A DNA stretch of 64,000 bases from Chryseobacterium tructae (GCF_030409875.1 NZ_JAUFQR010000001.1:1674001-1738000); one strand, 5' to 3'; counted from the stretch's first letter, positions 28,233 through 39,070 are shown. Translations and numbers: made by a program. The notes: generated from the sequence alone by a model not told the origin.

Positions 28233-31200
28233 TATTTTACGATGTTAGTATCCTGTTTTCTGTATACGAGCCAATAAGAGACAGGCAGGATTGTTAATAT
28301 AAAGACCATAGAGAACAGTGCTCCAAAACAGATGATAGCTGCCATTGGCCCCCAAAGTGGGCTTCCAACAACCAACATTGTAATTACGCCAACCGATGCT
28401 GCCACTGAAGTAAGAACGATTGGTCTCATTCTTCTTCTTCCAGCTTCCAATGCAGCTTCTTTTACGCTCATCTTTTCAGTTTTTCTAAGCTTATCAGCGT
28501 AGTCAAAAAGGATAATTCCATTTCTCATTACAATACCAATAAGACATACAAATCCTAGGACAGAGGTCATTCCGAATTCAAATCCGGTTACCCATATTCC
28601 GAATGCTGCACCGAAAAAGCAAAGAATTGTAGATGCCAGCGTCAGGTTCGCCAGACTGATCTTCTTGTAGTGGAAAACAAGTACAAAATAGATGATGAAT
28701 ACGGCTATTAGAAGAGCAAGAAGCGTTTGTGGTATCGACTCTTCATTTGATTCTGAAACACCGCCATATTTAACGTCAATATTTTTATACTCCTTATTCT
28801 TGAGAAGAGAATCAACCTTATTACTTACACTAGGAAATATATCATTTGGATTTACATTTCTTTTCAGATCTGCAAGTACAGAGATGGTATAAATGCCATT
28901 GCGGGTATTTATTTGTCCATCTCTCCATGCAGGTGAAACTTCGGACACTTGATTTAGCGGAACGGATACCCCGGCCATGTTTGGTACGTAAATATTACCC
29001 ACACGATTAAGTTCCCGTAAACTGTCTATTTCGCCTCTTAGGGTGACATTCATCTTGTAGTCATTCTCCCAAACATTTGTTATATCAATTCCTTTATTAA
29101 TAACGCCAAGTTCTTGAGCGACAGAATTGTTGGAGATTCCTTGACGGTTGGCAAGCTGTTGGTCTATATTTATCTGTACCGACGACGATGGGTTTTCTAC
29201 ATCGTTATGCACCCAAAGGAATTCATCCATTTTAGATAAATCACGGATTAGCTCCTTAGACATCGACTTTAATGTGGCTGCATCAGCACCTGTCAATCGT
29301 ACATCTATAGGATAGCGTACCACTTCATTATCGAGCTGCTTGAAGAATACATAAGCTCTTGGAAAATGAAAGGCATATTTGTCCGCATATTCATTCAGTA
29401 GTTCTTCAGTAGCTTTATTTGATTTGGTGTTTACAATAAATTGAGCATAATTTTTAGAAGGCATATTTGGTGAATAACCTGAATGGAAACGTGGCGAGCT
29501 TGCTCCTATAAAAGAAGTAATCGATAAAACGCGATCATCCTTTTTTAGGATTTTTTCCAGACTGTCAGCCACTTTTTCGGTTTGAACCAATGAATTTCCG
29601 TGTGGAAGATAAATTTCGACTGCAAACAGATCCCGTTCTGCAATTGGCATCATTCTCATCTTCGCATTGCCCAGCATCAACATAGCCAACACCACAGAAG
29701 TTATTAATATGGACATCGTTAGCACCGGACGTTTAAAGAATACGGGAAGTATCTTATCATAGCCCAACTGGATCCTGTCAAGAAAACTTTTCTTAGTGTC
29801 TTTCTTATCTTTATGCAGACCCTTTTTTATCAGTATATACTGCATAAAGGGAATAATAAACAACGCTACGGCAAGAGAAACAAAGAGTGTAATTGTCAAC
29901 GTCCACGGGTAGGAGAACATAAAATCTCTATTCGGCCCCTTCAGCGTGATAAGAAAAGGAAAAAATGTAACACTAATGATAAGCGTTGCTGAAACAAGCG
30001 ATTTAAAGTACTCTCCTGCACCTGCAATAGATGCATGCCAACGGGACATTCCTTCGTCGAGATGCTCTATATAACTGTCGACAATAACGATACAGTCATC
30101 TACAATCAAACCTAGTACAACAATAAGTGCGGCAAACGTAACAACGTTTAATTCAAACCTGCTGCATACATAATCCCCAATGAAATAAAAATCGTGATGG
30201 GAATAGAGGTAGCTGCCACTGCAGCAACACGTACCGGCATAAAAAATACAGTAACAAGTACAACCGAAATTATGGCGATGAGCATCTCTACCAGAAACTC
30301 GTCCACAGATTTTTGTACAACCTTTGATTGATCGACAATGGTACTGATCTTAACATCGGCAGGAAGTTTGGCTCCCTCCTCTAAAAGAATTGAGTTTAAT
30401 TCGTTGCCGAAACGAGTAATATCGTTTCCGGTCTGCATCTCCACAGACATCAATAGGCACTTTTTCCCGTTATTCTTAATAAAATCGTCAGGTGCAGGAT
30501 ATTCTCTGACAACATTGGCTATATCCTTTAAGCGAAGAATGTCCGTCTGTCCATCGCCCCTTATAATCTGGTTAGCAATGTTCTGCTCGGTCTGATTTGC
30601 GGTGTTAAGATAGATTGGAATGGACATATCTCCATTATCTATATCGCCTGCATATCCTTTCAGTCCCTGTGTATAGAGTACTTCTCCGATTTGCTGAGCT
30701 TGGATGCCATTCTTTGCCATTTTTTCCTTATCCAGATAGATGGCAATCCTTTCTTTTTGCTGGCCTGATTTTGTCAATTTTGAAACTTCGGGTACCTGTC
30801 TTAGTCTGGATTCTATTTGTTCCATATAGCCTTCAAGCTGTCGATAGGTCTTACTTTCAGACTCGACTGAAAACAGTAAAGCTGAAGTTTCGCCAAAATC
30901 TGAATCTACTATCAATGCCAATACCTCAGGAGGCAGTTCCTGTTTTAGTTCGTTTAATCCATGTCTTATTTTTGCCCAGACTTCATCCTTGTTTTTTACA
31001 TTATCATTCAGCGTAATATAAACGTAAACAATGCCGTCTTTGGATTGTGAATAGGTAGCCTTTCTTTTTACTTCTTTATATTTGAAAAGATGTTCTTCCA
31101 AAGGCTTGGTAAGCTGTTTTGCAACCTGTTCTGAATTTGCTCCAGGGTATATTCCTGCAATAATTCCCTGATTAATAGTTACGGTTGGATATTCTTGTTT

Positions 31201-31311
31201 GGGCATATAGAGCAGCCCGCCAATTCCTGCGATTAGAAGTAGTGCTGTTACCAAAAACACGACTTTATGGTAACGCATAGCCCATGCTACCGCTTTAATA
31301 TTATTTGCCAT
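28232..31311 (-). pseudogene. RND efflux pump inner-membrane transporter, frameshifted
   Basis: AcrB/MexB-type proton-driven pump of about 1026 residues in the restored frame. It starts MANNIKAVAWAMRYHKVVF with the first helix, a periplasmic porter domain, and the membrane block SIPITIFISLGIMYAAG. The second half has PIAERDLFAVEIYLPHGNS, the docking domain, and the final helices (GLIVDDCIVIVDSYIEH, GIVMRNGIILFDYADKLR). Frame is lost near 30154: GL then E-LNVVTFAALIVVLG is recovered by adding one base on either side of GG. It lies between adaptor and TolC genes in one operon. The substrate is unknown; the ICE location suggests a resistance cargo. Confidence 0.92.
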
Positions 31312-31329
31312 TTCTTTTAGTTCAAATTT

Positions 31330-32355
31330 TTATTTAACGATAACTTTAGATCCTTCAAAGATTTTCTGAAAACCTTCGGTAACAATTCGGTCTCCTTCTC
31401 CAAGCCCCTCTAGTACGACAACTCCATCAGAAGTCAGCTCGCCTATTTTTACTGATTGTTTTAATACAGTATTGTCTTTATTAACCTTCCAGACATATCG
31501 TTCATTCCTTGCTGAAATTTGAATTACAGAAATTGGAAGTGAGTAGCCTGTTACGTTATCGGACTTAAATGTTATGTTACAGTCCATTCCTGGAAGCAAT
31601 TCGTCTTTTCCATTTAAAATATCCACTTTAACCGTGTAGGCTCTGGAATATGGATTGGCAACAACTCCCTTTTCAACAATTTTTCCAGTATAACTCTTAT
31701 CTGAAGTCTTTACATAGACATTTGCATCATCCCCGATTTTCAACTCTTTTATATCATTCTCTGGAATGGAAACTTTAACCCGTATTTTATCTACTTTAAG
31801 TACGGTGAAAACTGGCATTCCGGCAGCTACATTCGCACCTAAATCAATAACTTTGGTTCCGATTACGCCACTGTAAGGAGCATAGAGGTTACAGTCTTCT
31901 ACATCTTTTAGAGCAAGCGACTCCGCAGCTTCTGCTTGTTCGAGAAGCGATTGAGCCTCAATAATCTTGATCTCAGGTAAGCTCTTATTATCATAAATAA
32001 TCTTAAGTCTCTGATAAGCATCCTTAGCTTGCTTTTTCTGGGATTTTGCAACCTCATAGGCCTTTTGATACCGGGCTCTGTCTAAAGTTGCAATGAGTTG
32101 ACCTGCGTGGACCTTGCTTCCTTCCGAAACAAGTATTTGCTTCACATTTCCAGCAACCTGAAAACTAAGTTGGGTTAGTGCAGATTCTTCGACTGAACCG
32201 ATATATTTTCTTTGTCCGTCAATATCATTTAAGGCAATCAATACTGCCTTTACTGGAATCTGCTGTTCAGTTTGGGTTTCCTTTTCTTTGTTCTTACAGC
32301 CTGTAACGAAAAGAAGGATAAGAGAGGCGATTACTAAGTAGTTTCTAATTTTCAT
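31330..32355 (-). CDS. RND periplasmic adaptor (HlyD/AcrA family)
   Basis: 341 residues. Lipoprotein signal LVIASLILLFVTGCKNK (Cys ~20 lipidated) anchors it to the inner membrane. The barrel-sandwich parts are SEESALTQLSFQVAGNVKQILVSEGSKVHAGQLIATLD and LYAPYSGVIGTKVIDLGANVAAG, flanking a short coiled-coil hairpin. A beta-barrel and membrane-proximal domain follow. It links the RND pump to the TolC channel. It is the first gene of the operon, divergent from an AraC regulator; the palindrome at 32393-32407 sits just upstream of its probable -7 element. Confidence 0.93.
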   Translation of the reverse strand: MKIRNYLVIASLILLFVTGCKNKEKETQTEQQIPVKAVLIALNDIDGQRKYIGSVEESALTQLSFQVAGNVKQILVSEGSKVHAGQLIATLDRARYQKAYEVAKSQKKQAKDAYQRLKIIYDNKSLPEIKIIEAQSLLEQAEAAESLALKDVEDCNLYAPYSGVIGTKVIDLGANVAAGMPVFTVLKVDKIRVKVSIPENDIKELKIGDDANVYVKTSDKSYTGKIVEKGVVANPYSRAYTVKVDILNGKDELLPGMDCNITFKSDNVTGYSLPISVIQISARNERYVWKVNKDNTVLKQSVKIGELTSDGVVVLEGLGEGDRIVTEGFQKIFEGSKVIVK

Positions 32356-32382
32356 ACCGATTAATTCAATATTTTAACATTG

Positions 32383-32407
32383 CAAAGTTGCGATGTATGG
32401 TATACAT
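32383..32407. promoter_or_regulatory. Efflux promoter and candidate AraC operator
   Basis: On the minus strand CAACTTTG (32383-32390) is one base off the TAnnTTTG -7 element, 28 bases before the adaptor gene. Directly upstream lies the palindrome ATGTAT-GGT-ATACAT (32393-32407), with another ATACAT near 32421. The position overlaps where the -33 element should be, so the AraC protein may act here. Confidence 0.45.
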
Positions 32408-32512
32408 TAAAAAGGTCATACATTCCTAATATATAGTCACATGGTACGATTTTTGGAATAATGGACGGTTAAATTGATTTTTTTTGGTTTATTTGTCTTA
32501 AAAGATGATGTG

Positions 32513-33384
32513 ATGATAAAAAATAAAACAATTTACACACTAGAAGTATCGCATTTGAATTCGGCGGATGACAACCTGAAGAATGATTTCGCAATATCAG
32601 ATACAAGTGAGGATATTATTGGTATCACCCTCGAACATCCAGTAAAGATTAATTCCTTACTTGTTGGTATATGTACAAAAGGGAGAGGTTCTATAAGCGT
32701 GAACTTGAAAGCAATACCTCTGTCTGAAAGAGATGTAATAGCACTCTCACCGGGAACTATTGTCCAATACGACCCAGAAGAAATAAGTAGTGATTTTTGA
32801 TGAAATATATGTTAATCTCACTTGAGTTTGTATCTGCGTTCGATGCTTCATACCTTTATCCTGATGCACGGCAGAATTCCTATTTCAGAGCAGATATTGA
32901 AGAGTATAAAATATTGATGAAACTCTATGATAATTTGTTTGAAAAATATAATCATGGGGACAGTTTGTTTAGAAGGCAGATTATACAACATACCCTATTG
33001 TCCGGGATGTATGAGTTTGCCCTGATCGAAAAGAACCATACCTCACTAGATACCGAAAACCTGACAAAAAAAGAAAGGTTGGTCTGGGAGTTCTATCAGC
33101 TTTTGTTTAAACACTACAGATATGAAAAAGATACTTTGTTTTATGCAGAAAAGTTGCTGTTATCAACCAAGTACCTATCTACCATCATAAAACAGCAGAC
33201 TGGAAATACGGTCAACGAGTGGGTGTTTGAGTACATCATTGCGGAAGCAAAGGCTCTTATCAAGTCCTCAAAAATAACTATTAAAGAATTGGCAGAGTAT
33301 TTTAACTATGCTGATGCAACTTCTTTTGGGAAATTCTTTAAAAAGCAGGTCGGTATGACGCCTAATGAATACCGACATTCTTAA
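32513..33384 (+). pseudogene. AraC-family regulator, frameshifted
   Basis: About 290 residues in the restored frame. The N-terminal half is a cupin-like sensor domain (NSLLVGICTKGRGSISVNLKAIPLSERDVIALSPGTI). The C-terminal half has two AraC helix-turn-helix units, LLLSTKYLSTIIKQQTGNT and IKELAEYFNYADATSFGKFFKKQVGMTPNEYR. Frame is lost at the T run 32794-32798 (ISSDF then LMKYMLISLEF with one T added). I place the start at ATG 32513, not at the earlier TTG. It is divergent from the efflux operon, so it most likely controls the pump, as such pairs usually do. Confidence 0.85.
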
Positions 33385-33401
33385 TAGGAAAAGAAATTTA
33401 T

Positions 33402-35402
33402 CTACAAATCTGTAATTAAATGCTGTAAATCAGGATCATTTTTAATACGTTCAATTTCATTTTCAACTATATTAACTATGTCTAACTTTATTTGACGGTA
33501 ATTTTTCTCAATCTGCTGTTTCATTCTATCTTCACCAGCTTCATTTACAAAGGATAATATTTCCGGTATATTTTTGTAGGCTTTGGTTTCGGCAGCTACC
33601 TTTGCATTATCTACTACAATTTCAGCGTGGAATATCTTTTGTTCGATACGCTCATCAAAGTTATCGGAAACAGAACCTACAAACATACCTTGTGTGAGTG
33701 TTGAGATTTTAGAAGCTGGTATAAGACTATCTAATTGTGTCGATATTGAAGTTGAGGTGTCATTCCTGTTGATTGATAAACTTTGACGTTTCTGCAATAC
33801 TTTCCCGAAGCGTTCTGAAAGGCTTTTTGCTGTTTCGCCAACTACCTGACCACTGAAAATGTTACCAACGGTATTTTGTATAACCTTTGCTTCCTTATCT
33901 CCATAATCTCTTATCAATTGCGAATAATCCTGAAAGCCCAGACAAACCGCAACTTTATTACTTCTCGCAGTTGCGATAAGATTATCCAATCCTCTAAAAT
34001 AAATAGTAGGAAGTTCATCAATGATAACTGAACTTTTTAATTGCCCCTTTTTGTTGATAAGCTTCACAATTCTTGAATTGTACAAGCCTAATGCTGCGGA
34101 ATAAATATTTTGACGATCGGGATTATTGCCAACGCATAAAATCTTCGGTTCTTTTGGGTTATTTATATCGAGCGAAAAATCATCTCCTGTCATTACCCAA
34201 TATAATTGTGGGCTAATCATTCTCGATAAGGGAATTTTAGCTGAAGCAATTTGACCCTGTAATTGGTCTTGTGCACCACTTTGCCAGGCATCCATAAATG
34301 GTGATAGATAGTTTTCTAAATCGGGATAGGAAGTTAAAATTGTGAATACGTCCGAATACTTTTTATTCAGCAATTCAATAGCGTGAGGAAAAGTGCAATA
34401 CTTCCCGTTTTCGTATATTTTTAGATACCATATTATAGCTGCCAATAGGATAATTGGGCTTTCCACGAAGAAATCGCCCTGTTTCTGTATCCACGACCTA
34501 TTAAGGTTAAGCATTATGGTATAAGCCGCTTCGTAAGCATCGCTGATGTCGGTCATAAAATCAGGGTTAAGAGGATTGCAACGGTGGCTCTTGCGTGGGT
34601 CGTCGAAGTTTATTACATAAAATTTAGGTTGAATTTTATATTTGTCCCGATGCTTCAGTAAATGATTATAGGCAATGGTAGAAAGGTCGTCAAACTTAAA
34701 ATCGTAGATGTACATACTAAATCCTTTCTCAATTTGCTGCTTGATGTAATTGTTTACAACGGCATAGGATTTACCGGAACCGGGAGTTCCTAAAACTATC
34801 GTTGCCCGAAAAGGATTAACAATATTAACCCAACCGTCATTCCATTTATTCTTGTAATAAAACTTGGTAGGTAGATTGACAGAGTACTCGTTCTCCATCA
34901 ATTTGGTTTCCTGTTGGAAACTTTCGTTTTCATTATTGAAAACATCATCCATCAAGTTGGTGCGTAATAAACGGCTGATCCATACACCCGCCATCATCAG
35001 AGCAATATATCCCAAAGCAAGCGTGAGGATATAAAAGAATGTACCAATGAGGGGTGTTAGCTTCAATAAGAATGTGTTCAGAAAGAACAGTACAAATCCA
35101 ATTCCCAAAGCCACATAAATTTTAGTCCAGGTTATTTTTTCATTCTTCACGCCTTTGGTTCCCAGACAGCTTAATGCCAACAATACTATTGCAAATACTT
35201 TGGTGTAAAGTGTATGTGAAAACAGACCGGCAGTTCGTTGAAAATTGCTCAATATCTTATTGATGACTTCTAACGTCCAGCCACGTTCTATAAAGAAACT
35301 GTAGCAGAACCAATAGAGGTGCATCAATACTATAATGATACTTACTGCTCGCATAAAAGCCATAATCTTGGCTAAGCCTCTTAAATCGTCTTCTCCCTGC
35401 AT
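33402..35402 (-). CDS. mobC: Type IV coupling protein (TraG/VirD4-like) of the ICE
   Basis: 666 residues. The N-terminal YWFCY membrane domain (MHLYWFCYSFFIERG) precedes further helices (to ~170). The ATPase has Walker A VLGTPGSGKSYAVVNNY (~210) and a SVIIDELPTIYFRGLDNLIATARSNKVAVCLGFQDYSQL block (Walker B and sensor region). It brings the relaxase-DNA complex to the mating pore and powers export. In Bacteroidetes elements this gene is often named mobC. Frame intact. Convergent with AraC gene; upstream, the divergent Crp-like gene shares the intergenic ICE motif pair. Confidence 0.93.
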   Translation of the reverse strand: MQGEDDLRGLAKIMAFMRAVSIIIVLMHLYWFCYSFFIERGWTLEVINKILSNFQRTAGLFSHTLYTKVFAIVLLALSCLGTKGVKNEKITWTKIYVALGIGFVLFFLNTFLLKLTPLIGTFFYILTLALGYIALMMAGVWISRLLRTNLMDDVFNNENESFQQETKLMENEYSVNLPTKFYYKNKWNDGWVNIVNPFRATIVLGTPGSGKSYAVVNNYIKQQIEKGFSMYIYDFKFDDLSTIAYNHLLKHRDKYKIQPKFYVINFDDPRKSHRCNPLNPDFMTDISDAYEAAYTIMLNLNRSWIQKQGDFFVESPIILLAAIIWYLKIYENGKYCTFPHAIELLNKKYSDVFTILTSYPDLENYLSPFMDAWQSGAQDQLQGQIASAKIPLSRMISPQLYWVMTGDDFSLDINNPKEPKILCVGNNPDRQNIYSAALGLYNSRIVKLINKKGQLKSSVIIDELPTIYFRGLDNLIATARSNKVAVCLGFQDYSQLIRDYGDKEAKVIQNTVGNIFSGQVVGETAKSLSERFGKVLQKRQSLSINRNDTSTSISTQLDSLIPASKISTLTQGMFVGSVSDNFDERIEQKIFHAEIVVDNAKVAAETKAYKNIPEILSFVNEAGEDRMKQQIEKNYRQIKLDIVNIVENEIERIKNDPDLQHLITDL

Positions 35403-35465
35403 TATTTTAAGTTTTAATGTTCGTGCGTGAATTTATGGGCTGTATAGCGTGGCTATAAGAATGTG

Positions 35466-35498
35466 GTAGTGTTTGGCTGTGAGAGGCGGTGTTTGGCT
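35466..35498. repeat. ICE intergenic motif, two reverse copies upstream of coupling protein
   Basis: Reverse complements GCCAAACACTACCAC and GCCAAACACCGCC (the latter near 35486-35497) match the motif seen at 39305-39337. Their strand fits the coupling-protein gene, whose start is at 35402. Confidence 0.45.
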
Positions 35499-35525
35499 AA
35501 GTTCAATGAAAATATAAGTAATCCT

Positions 35526-35557
35526 TTTGTTGCAGAACAACTCGTTTTTTATCTTTG
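35526..35557 (+). promoter_or_regulatory. Bacteroidetes-type promoter of a near-leaderless crp gene
   Basis: TTTG (35526-35529), 20 bases, then TATCTTTG (35550-35557): an exact -33/-7 pair. The ATG of the Crp-like gene follows at 35562, about where transcription should begin. The message would have little or no leader. Confidence 0.65.
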
Positions 35558-35561
35558 CAAG

Positions 35562-36137
35562 ATGCACAATCAGCTTATTCAACTTATCACACAAAATGCA
35601 ACTCTTTCAGATTTAGAAAGAGATTTATGCATTGGATATTTTGAACCAGTAATGTTTCCTAAAAACCGTATTCTTGAAGAAGAAGGAAAAATACCGGCAT
35701 ACCTATATTTTGTGGTTTCGGGCTTTGTACGTCTGTTCCATTACAATGAAAATGGTGATGAAGTGACAACGCATATTAATTGTCCGCCGGGCTTCATTAC
35801 TTCCTATGATAACTTTGTTAATCAGAAAAAATCTGATGAAAACCTAGAATGCATTACAGAATGTGAACTTCTTCGGATTAAAAAAGCTGATCTTGATTTG
35901 CTTGTACAACAAAGCTCTGCATTTAAAGATTTTAGCATTTTGGTATTTCAGCGATCGTTGTCATACAATGAAAAACGTTCCAAGGAACTTGCAACGCTGA
36001 CAGCAGAAAAACGTTATTTAAAACTAATGGAAGAATATCCAGAAGTGCTTCATAATGTCCCGATGCAGTACATCGCCTCTTTTCTCGGGATGAACCCAAA
36101 AAGTCTGAGCCGTATCCGCAAACAGATTATTAAGTAA
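35562..36137 (+). CDS. Crp/Fnr-family transcriptional regulator (second copy)
   Basis: 191 residues from ATG 35562; the longer frame from 35463 overlaps the promoter and is rejected. cNMP-binding-like domain ILEEEGKIPAYLYFVVSGFVRLFHYNENGDEVTTHINCPPGFITS, then C-terminal HTH IASFLGMNPKSLSRIRKQ. It is a distant relative of the regulator at 5673. It is followed after 64 bases by an SDR reductase gene on the same strand, an arrangement like the regulator/reductase pair at 4623-6230. Confidence 0.9.
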   Translation: MHNQLIQLITQNATLSDLERDLCIGYFEPVMFPKNRILEEEGKIPAYLYFVVSGFVRLFHYNENGDEVTTHINCPPGFITSYDNFVNQKKSDENLECITECELLRIKKADLDLLVQQSSAFKDFSILVFQRSLSYNEKRSKELATLTAEKRYLKLMEEYPEVLHNVPMQYIASFLGMNPKSLSRIRKQIIK

Positions 36138-36201
36138 CATTTGTGAAGTGGTTTTGAATGAGCAAGGCTGAACTTTGCCCTATCATTTAAAATCAAAAGA
36201 T

Positions 36202-37211
36202 ATGACAAATAAGGAATTAGTATTGGTATCGGGAGCCAATGGACATTTGGGAAATAATCTTGTAAGGTTACTAATTAAAAAAGGATTTCAGGTTCGGGCA
36301 TCTGTTCGCAATATTAACAGCAAAGAATGTTTCAAGGGATTGGATTGCGAAGTTGTACAAGCAGATATCACAGACAAAGCTTCATTTGTAAGAGCTTTGC
36401 AGGGAGTGGATACGTTTTATGCTGTAGGTGCCGCTTTCAAGTTGTGGGCGAAAGATCCCAAAAAAGAAATCTATGATGTGAATATACAGGGTACCAGATT
36501 TACAATTGAAGCCGCAGCTGATGCTGGTGTTAAGAAGATTGTTTATGTGAGTTCTATTGCCGCTTTAGATTATACTAATCTGCCTACGAAAGAAAGTAAT
36601 GGATACAACCCTGACCGAAGAGATATGTACTACAATTCTAAAAATGATGGTGAAAAGCTTGCTTTTCAACGGGCTAAAGAATTGGGGATTGCACTGGTAT
36701 CCGTGATGCCCGGAGCTATGATTGGTAGTGAAGCTTTTCTTCCTTTGAATGTTTCGTATGGTGTTTTAAGATTGATACTGAACAAGCAAATTCCGATGGA
36801 CACAAAAATTACGTTGAATTGGGTGGATGTGAAAGATGTGGCAGAAGGCTGTTATCTGGCAGCACAAAAAGGTCGCTCGGGAGAACGTTATATTCTTGCC
36901 AACGAAAAGTGTATGACTATTACAGATACAACAAAGCTGGCCCAAGAACTCTACCCCGAACTAAAACTGAAAGTACCTGGTTCTGTTCCTAAATTCGTAC
37001 TATATGCAATTGCAGGCCTGATGGAATTTCGGCAAAGTTAAGCGGGAAGCCACCTGTGCTAACCACCAAGGAAATTGCTATGTTCTCTGGTTTGCAACAG
37101 GATTTTGATATTTCTAAATCAAGAAATGAATTGGGATTTAATCCAAAAGATGGCAAAGAAGCAGTAAAAGAAGCAATGGATTATTTGATAAAAAATAAGT
37201 TTTTACTTTAA
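36202..37211 (+). pseudogene. NAD-dependent epimerase/dihydroflavonol-reductase-like SDR, frameshifted
   Basis: About 336 residues in the restored frame. Extended short-chain dehydrogenase: the Rossmann motif GANGHLGNNL (~10), and the active-site YYNSK (Tyr-x3-Lys, ~150) preceded by VYVSSIAAL (Ser). The frame as read ends at 37041. One T added at 37027-37029 continues as SAKLSGKPPVLTTKEIAMFSG to the stop at 37211. I place the start at ATG 36202. Likely cytoplasmic aldehyde or ketone reductase, probably under the adjacent Crp-like regulator. The substrate cannot be read. Confidence 0.85.
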
Positions 37212-37242
37212 ATGCATATTGATAGCAAATGATTTAATGAGG

Positions 37243-37273
37243 TATCCTAATCGCTAAATATCTGATTAGGATA
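37243..37273. terminator. Bidirectional terminator between SDR and MobB genes
   Basis: Perfect ten-base arms TATCCTAATC (37243-37252) and GATTAGGATA (37264-37273), followed by a T run on the plus strand, between convergent genes. Confidence 0.75.
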
Positions 37274-37279
37274 TCTTTA

Positions 37280-38563
37280 TTAATGACCTCTTTTCCGTTT
37301 ACGTTTCTTCTTCATTTTGTTGGTAAAATCCTGTTCCTCATAATCCTCGCCCTGTGCTTCGGGTAGCAAGCCGCCCAATGCTTCAATTAAACCGTCTTCG
37401 TGTTTGTGTGTAGTTAAGAAGTCGAACAAATGGTGTGGTTGCTCCGCAGGAAGATCCGCATCATCTGAGGTGGATATTTTTGGCTTTTGTATGGCAGGTT
37501 CTTTTATATCCGGTTTGATGTTATTGTTCCAATAATCATTAAAGGTATTCGCAGAAAGTTCCTTGCTTAAACGTGAACCCTTCCAGACTGATTTAGAATT
37601 GTGATCTATAAAAGTTATTCCGTAAATACGCCCAGCTTCATTTCTACGCACCACCACGTTAATGCCCTGTTCGCCTAACTGCTTTTTAAAAGCCTGCTCA
37701 TCACTTGTTGATTTCAGGGCAATGGTAACTGCGGATTGTAAAGTTTTTTGGGTTGGATTGGCTTTCAAAGCCTCTTTGCTTTTTGAAAAATGCAGTTCCA
37801 AAGTTGGTAGCCCTGCGTTCTTTCCGAATAAGGAAGCCTTGAAAGGATGTCCGGCTCTTTCTCCCTTTTCGTTTAAAGGAATATACAGTAATCCCTGCTT
37901 CATCTTTCCCTGCAATTCGCCCTCCACTTTTTCGGTGGTAACATTGAACAGGGAAAGCAAAGCATTGTATTCTCCCAAAGTTTGGTATTGATAATAGTTC
38001 GGCAGGTGTCGTACTACCGAAGCGATTTGGCTTTTCACATCTCCAGCCCGATAATCCACTGGAAGGAATACCTTATCATTTTGTTTATGTTCCTTGTCCG
38101 TGGCTGGTATCAATCCGTGTTTCCTTTCAAGTTCACGGCATACATTCATAGACCGCATTTTTTCGAACTTGTCAGAAATTTTTTTGCCCTCTTCGTCCAC
38201 GCAAACCGATACGATGTGGATATGACTACGGTCAATATCGGTATGTTTGAATACCACAAAAGGCTGTTCGCCGTAACCCATTTCCCTCATATATTCTTCC
38301 GCCATTTCCCTAAACTTGTCATCACTTACCTTGTCTTTCGGGTCGGGATTGAGCGAAATATGCAACGTATGCTTTTCTGTATTGCGGTTGGCTATCAGGT
38401 ATGGAGCAAAAGATTGAGCTAATTGAGCAACGGAATAATGACCATTAGCGGTTTCAATCATTTTATTGGCAAACAAAATCTGTCCGTTTTCATTCTCCAC
38501 TTTGAGCTGATTGTACGCCAATGCACCGTATAAATTTCCGCTTCTGCCAATTTTCGCTATCAT
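37280..38563 (-). CDS. mobB: Relaxase/mobilization nuclease MobB
   Basis: 427 residues of the relaxase family PF03432. The N-terminus MIAKIGRSGNLYGALAYNQLK is typical and should carry the nicking Tyr. The metal-binding HxH motif is HTDIDRSHIHIVSV (~125-135). The tail is Lys/Arg-rich (NKMKKKRKRKRGH). It nicks oriT and pilots the single strand into the recipient. MobA lies 8 bases upstream on the same strand. Frame intact. The oriT should be in the spacer beyond MobA. Confidence 0.93.
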   Translation of the reverse strand: MIAKIGRSGNLYGALAYNQLKVENENGQILFANKMIETANGHYSVAQLAQSFAPYLIANRNTEKHTLHISLNPDPKDKVSDDKFREMAEEYMREMGYGEQPFVVFKHTDIDRSHIHIVSVCVDEEGKKISDKFEKMRSMNVCRELERKHGLIPATDKEHKQNDKVFLPVDYRAGDVKSQIASVVRHLPNYYQYQTLGEYNALLSLFNVTTEKVEGELQGKMKQGLLYIPLNEKGERAGHPFKASLFGKNAGLPTLELHFSKSKEALKANPTQKTLQSAVTIALKSTSDEQAFKKQLGEQGINVVVRRNEAGRIYGITFIDHNSKSVWKGSRLSKELSANTFNDYWNNNIKPDIKEPAIQKPKISTSDDADLPAEQPHHLFDFLTTHKHEDGLIEALGGLLPEAQGEDYEEQDFTNKMKKKRKRKRGH

Positions 38564-38571
38564 TTCTAAGG

Positions 38572-39003
38572 CTATTTTTTCAGATACTTTGCTTCAAATT
38601 CCTCACTTATCTGAATGATTTTTTGGCATAACACCGCCATTTCAGCCGTCTGTTTTTCCAATTTGTAGAGAAATGCTGCTGCCTTTTTCTCGGAAAAATG
38701 ACGGTACAACAGCTTCACAATCTGATTGTAATTCACGCCTACGGAACGGAACTGGCTGTGAAAAGAAGTCAGCCGCATATAAAAATCAACCGTTCCTTTG
38801 TCAATTTTGACCGATTTCATTTCCTTATTGAACAGCAGGGAAATGATAAACTTTGCTTTATTGGGCATTCCCGATGCTTCAAAAAGCGATAAAAGTTTGG
38901 CATTTTCTTCGTCTGTAAGACGGAAAACGTGGCGGTGGATGCTTGGGTCGGTTTTAGGTCTCCGTCCGCCCTTATTCTGTTTTTTGTTACTGTTGTCGTT
39001 CAT
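38572..39003 (-). CDS. mobA: MobA relaxosome accessory protein
   Basis: 143 residues from ATG 39003; the earlier ATG at 39027 would add eight residues. A basic N-terminus (NNSNKKQNKGGRRPK-like) is followed by a ribbon-helix-helix-like region (HVFRLTDEENAKLLSLFEASGM) and a helical C-terminus (VNYNQIVKLLYRHFSEKKAAAFLYKLEKQT). It matches the MobA/MobC-type accessory proteins that bind oriT and help the relaxase. Forms an operon with mobB. Confidence 0.85.
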   Translation of the reverse strand: MNDNSNKKQNKGGRRPKTDPSIHRHVFRLTDEENAKLLSLFEASGMPNKAKFIISLLFNKEMKSVKIDKGTVDFYMRLTSFHSQFRSVGVNYNQIVKLLYRHFSEKKAAAFLYKLEKQTAEMAVLCQKIIQISEEFEAKYLKK

Positions 39004-39070
39004 CACTAATCCATTTTTAATCCACACAAAACTTCGACTTCGGAGAGTGTTTTTTAGCCCCCTGCTAAGG

